Shown here piece after piece: positions 61,712 through 64,000 of a stretch of 64,000 bases of DNA. The notes below the pieces were generated by a model. It was given only the letters and a program-made list of their open reading frames with translations, was not told where the DNA came from and made no database searches. The stretch's first letter is position 1, and each line of letters opens with the position of its first letter. The position numbers and the translations under genes are program-made. The DNA is from Oscillospiraceae bacterium (GTDB lineage Bacteria > Bacillota > Clostridia > Oscillospirales > Acutalibacteraceae): assembly GCA_015065785.1 (NCBI GenBank), contig SVPR01000003.1:97618-161617 (forward strand), given 5' to 3'.

Positions 61712-63784
61712 ATGCCAAGACAAGTACCATTAGAATTAACCAGAAATATAGGTATTATGGCTCATATCGATGCGGGTAAAACAACCACAACTGAGCGTAT
61801 CCTTTACTACACAGGTGTTAATCACAAGTTAGGTGAAACTCACGATGGTTCCGCAACAATGGACTGGATGGAGCAAGAGCAGGAAAGAGGTATTACAATT
61901 ACTTCTGCTGCTACAACTTGCTTCTGGAACAAACACAGAATCAATATTATTGATACTCCCGGCCACGTTGACTTTACAGTTGAGGTTGAGCGTTCTCTTA
62001 GAGTTCTCGACGGTTCTGTAACAGTTCTTTGTGCTAAGGGCGGTGTTGAACCACAGTCTGAAACTGTTTGGAGACAAGCTGATAAATACAAAGTTCCAAG
62101 AATGGTTTATGTTAATAAGATGGACATTATGGGTGCTGATTTCTACAATGTACTCCAGATGATGAAAGACCGTCTTAAATGTAATGCTGTTCCGATTCAG
62201 CTTCCAATCGGTTCTGAGTCAGATTTCAAAGGAATTATTGACCTCGTTGAAATGAACGCTGTTGTTTATTATGACGATTTAGGTAAAGATATTCGTATCG
62301 AAGAAATTCCTGATGATATGAAAGAACTCGCTCAAAAGTATCGTGATGAGCTTATTGAGCACGTTGCTGAACAAGATGATGACTTAATGGAAAAATTCTT
62401 CGCAGGTGAAGAACTCACAACAGAAGAAATTAAAACATGCATCAGAAAAGCAACAATCGCTAACAACATGGTTCCTGTTGTATGCGGTACTTCTTACAAA
62501 AATAAGGGTGTTCAAAAATTACTTGACGCTGTTATTGATTATATGCCAGCTCCAACAGATGTTGAAGCTATTAAGGGTGTAAACCCTGTTACTGAAGCAG
62601 AGGAAGTTCGTCACTCTTCAGATACAGAGCCATTTGCTGCTCTTGCATTTAAGATTGCAACTGACCCATTTGTTGGTAAGCTTTGCTTCTTCAGAGTTTA
62701 CTCAGGTAAAATCGAGACAGGTTCAACAGTTTACAACTCAGTAAAAGACGATAACGAAAGAATCGGTCGTATTCTTCAGATGCACGCAAACGACAGAAAA
62801 GATATTGACTGCTGCTATGCAGGTGATATTGCTGCTGCTGTTGGTGTTAAGAGAACTACAACAGGTGATACACTTTGCGACAAAGCTCACCCGGTTATTC
62901 TCGAATCTATGGAATTCCCAGAGCCAGTTATTCGTGTTGCTATTGAGCCAAAAACTAAGGCTGGTCAAGAAAAGATGGGTATTGCTCTTGCAAAACTCGC
63001 TGAAGAAGACCCAACATTCAAATGCTACACAGACGGTGAAACAGGTCAAACTATCATCGCTGGTATGGGTGAACTTCACCTTGAAATTATCGTTGACAGA
63101 TTACTTCGTGAATTCAGAGTTGAAGCTAACGTAGGTAAACCACAGGTTGCTTACAGAGAAACAATTACTGCTGAAGCAAATGCTGATACTAAGTTTGCTC
63201 GTCAGTCTGGTGGTCACGGTCAATACGGTCACGTTAAAATTAAAATCGAACCTAATGAACAAAAAGGTTACGAGTTTGTTAATAACATCGTTGGTGGTGC
63301 TATTCCTAAGGAATTCATCGGTCCTGCTGAAGCTGGTATTAAAGGCGCTATGCTTTCAGGTGTTCTTGCAGGTTACAACGTTGTTGACGTTAAGGTTACA
63401 CTTTATGATGGTTCATACCACGAGGTTGACTCATCAGAAATGGCCTTCAAAACTGCTGGTTCTATGGCTTTCAAAGAAGCTATGGCTAAGGCATCTCCAG
63501 TTCTTATGGAGCCAATTATGAAAGTTACAGTTGTTGTTCCTAGTGAATACATCGGTGACGTTCTTGGTGACCTTACATCTCGTCGTGGTCTTCCACAAGG
63601 CCAGGAGGACAGAAACGGTGCTGCTGAGCTTGTTGCTCATGTTCCGCTTTCAGAAATGTTCGGTTACGCAACAGACCTTCGTTCAAAAACACAAGGTCGT
63701 GGTCAGTATGTTATGGAACCAAGCCACTACGCTGCTGTTCCAAGAAACATTGCTGAAAAGATTATGGACGAACGTTCAAAATAA
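61712..63784 (+). CDS. fusA: Elongation factor G
   Basis: Ribosomal translocase GTPase, 690 residues. The G domain has [19 protein letters not shown] (G1), [11 protein letters not shown] (G2), DTPGHVDF (G3) and NKMD (G4). Later domains include [33 protein letters not shown] and [13 protein letters not shown], and [10 protein letters not shown] near the end. Residues in the fusidic-acid pocket were not compared. RBS GGAGG precedes the ATG. Followed by a separate promoter for tuf. Confidence 0.98.
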   Translation: MPRQVPLELTRNIGIMAHIDAGKTTTTERILYYTGVNHKLGETHDGSATMDWMEQEQERGITITSAATTCFWNKHRINIIDTPGHVDFTVEVERSLRVLDGSVTVLCAKGGVEPQSETVWRQADKYKVPRMVYVNKMDIMGADFYNVLQMMKDRLKCNAVPIQLPIGSESDFKGIIDLVEMNAVVYYDDLGKDIRIEEIPDDMKELAQKYRDELIEHVAEQDDDLMEKFFAGEELTTEEIKTCIRKATIANNMVPVVCGTSYKNKGVQKLLDAVIDYMPAPTDVEAIKGVNPVTEAEEVRHSSDTEPFAALAFKIATDPFVGKLCFFRVYSGKIETGSTVYNSVKDDNERIGRILQMHANDRKDIDCCYAGDIAAAVGVKRTTTGDTLCDKAHPVILESMEFPEPVIRVAIEPKTKAGQEKMGIALAKLAEEDPTFKCYTDGETGQTIIAGMGELHLEIIVDRLLREFRVEANVGKPQVAYRETITAEANADTKFARQSGGHGQYGHVKIKIEPNEQKGYEFVNNIVGGAIPKEFIGPAEAGIKGAMLSGVLAGYNVVDVKVTLYDGSYHEVDSSEMAFKTAGSMAFKEAMAKASPVLMEPIMKVTVVVPSEYIGDVLGDLTSRRGLPQGQEDRNGAAELVAHVPLSEMFGYATDLRSKTQGRGQYVMEPSHYAAVPRNIAEKIMDERSK

Positions 63785-63799
63785 TCTTTAAAAAAACTA

Positions 63800-63828
63800 T
63801 TGAATTATTTATAATTTTTTGTTATTAT
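63800..63828 (+). promoter_or_regulatory. Promoter for tuf
   Basis: TTGAAT (63800-63805), 17-bp spacer, TATTAT (63823-63828), followed by an AAAGGAGG ribosome site 7 nt before the tuf ATG. Confidence 0.6.
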
Positions 63829-63871
63829 AGTAATATGCAAAATATGCGTTACTACAAAGGAGGAAATTACA

Positions 63872-64000
63872 ATGGCAAAACAGAAATTCGAAAGAACAAA
63901 GCCACATATTAACATTGGTACTATCGGTCACGTTGACCACGGTAAGACAACTCTTACAGCTGCTATCACAAAGACTCTTTCTCTTAAAGGTTATGCTGAA
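63872..64000 (+). CDS. tuf: Elongation factor Tu, N-terminal part
   Basis: First 43 codons of EF-Tu, which delivers aminoacyl-tRNA to the ribosome. The sequence starts [20 protein letters not shown] and contains the G1 loop [10 protein letters not shown]. The frame runs off the window end. The Shine-Dalgarno sequence is perfect (AAAGGAGG). It follows fusA as in the usual str operon but with its own promoter. Confidence 0.98.
   Translation, partial: MAKQKFERTKPHINIGTIGHVDHGKTTLTAAITKTLSLKGYAE

Overview
The window is AT-rich chromosomal DNA from a spore-forming, Gram-positive anaerobe of the class Clostridia, probably Oscillospiraceae (Ruminococcus-like). The evidence is the sporulation genes spoIIID and yunB, tandem U32 peptidase-family genes, MurT/GatD, an indolepyruvate:ferredoxin oxidoreductase, a T-box leader, many Thr/Glu-rich surface lipoproteins, and a leucine-rich-repeat protein ending in a dockerin-like module. 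Several genes use GTG or TTG starts, chosen here from Shine-Dalgarno spacing. No tRNA, rRNA, CRISPR array, phage or transposase gene was seen.

Layout. 0-8 kb: end of ligA, a GNAT acetyltransferase bracketed by repeat arrays, two U32 genes, then serC-serA. 8-13.6 kb: a repeat-rich zone holding three extended short-chain dehydrogenase genes and a small four-helix-bundle protein. 13.6-27.7 kb: phosphohexomutase, cation efflux, a rhamnosidase-like glycosidase, spoIIID, a VanY-type peptidase, lipoproteins, an ECF S component next to coaX, mscL, and murT-gatD. 27.8-35 kb: a BlaI/BlaR1-like pair with a large secreted fibronectin-III-like protein, then a LytTR/GHKL two-component system. 35-38 kb: rsmI and a phosphoribosyltransferase operon. 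38-45 kb: acyl-CoA synthetase, iorA-iorB, then a T-box leader with apparent Phe (UUC) specifier driving a phenylacetate-CoA ligase and an ACT-domain protein. 45-52.5 kb: yunB, apgM, a sugar isomerase, and an Xre regulator divergent from the dockerin-bearing LRR protein. 52.8-64 kb: rpoB-rpoC, rpsL-rpsG-fusA and the start of tuf.

The most unusual content is intergenic. A family of mosaic elements recurs at about 0.9-2.3, 8.0-8.8, 11.5-12.3, 13.3-13.6, 45.0-45.3, 46.0-46.4, 48.6-48.8 and 52.5-52.7 kb. They share a loose grammar: a tandem array with a 7-bp (sometimes 8-bp) period; a tiny hairpin with a T-N-C triloop whose stem sequence differs from copy to copy; an AATTATAA-like spacer; and a core hairpin built on TTCTATCATTT / AAATGATAGAA. 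Several are closed by a second mini-hairpin and an inverted array. One copy carries a four-helix-bundle (23S rRNA intervening-sequence / Avd-like) gene where the others have only the short core hairpin loop. Two copies of a separate ~275-bp MITE-like element each lie 11 bp from a core hairpin.

Metabolic reading: serC-serA makes serine. The ior genes with the Phe-controlled ligase suggest salvage of phenylacetate to phenylalanine by reductive carboxylation. MurT-GatD should amidate lipid II, but this GatD lacks the expected catalytic Cys and His.
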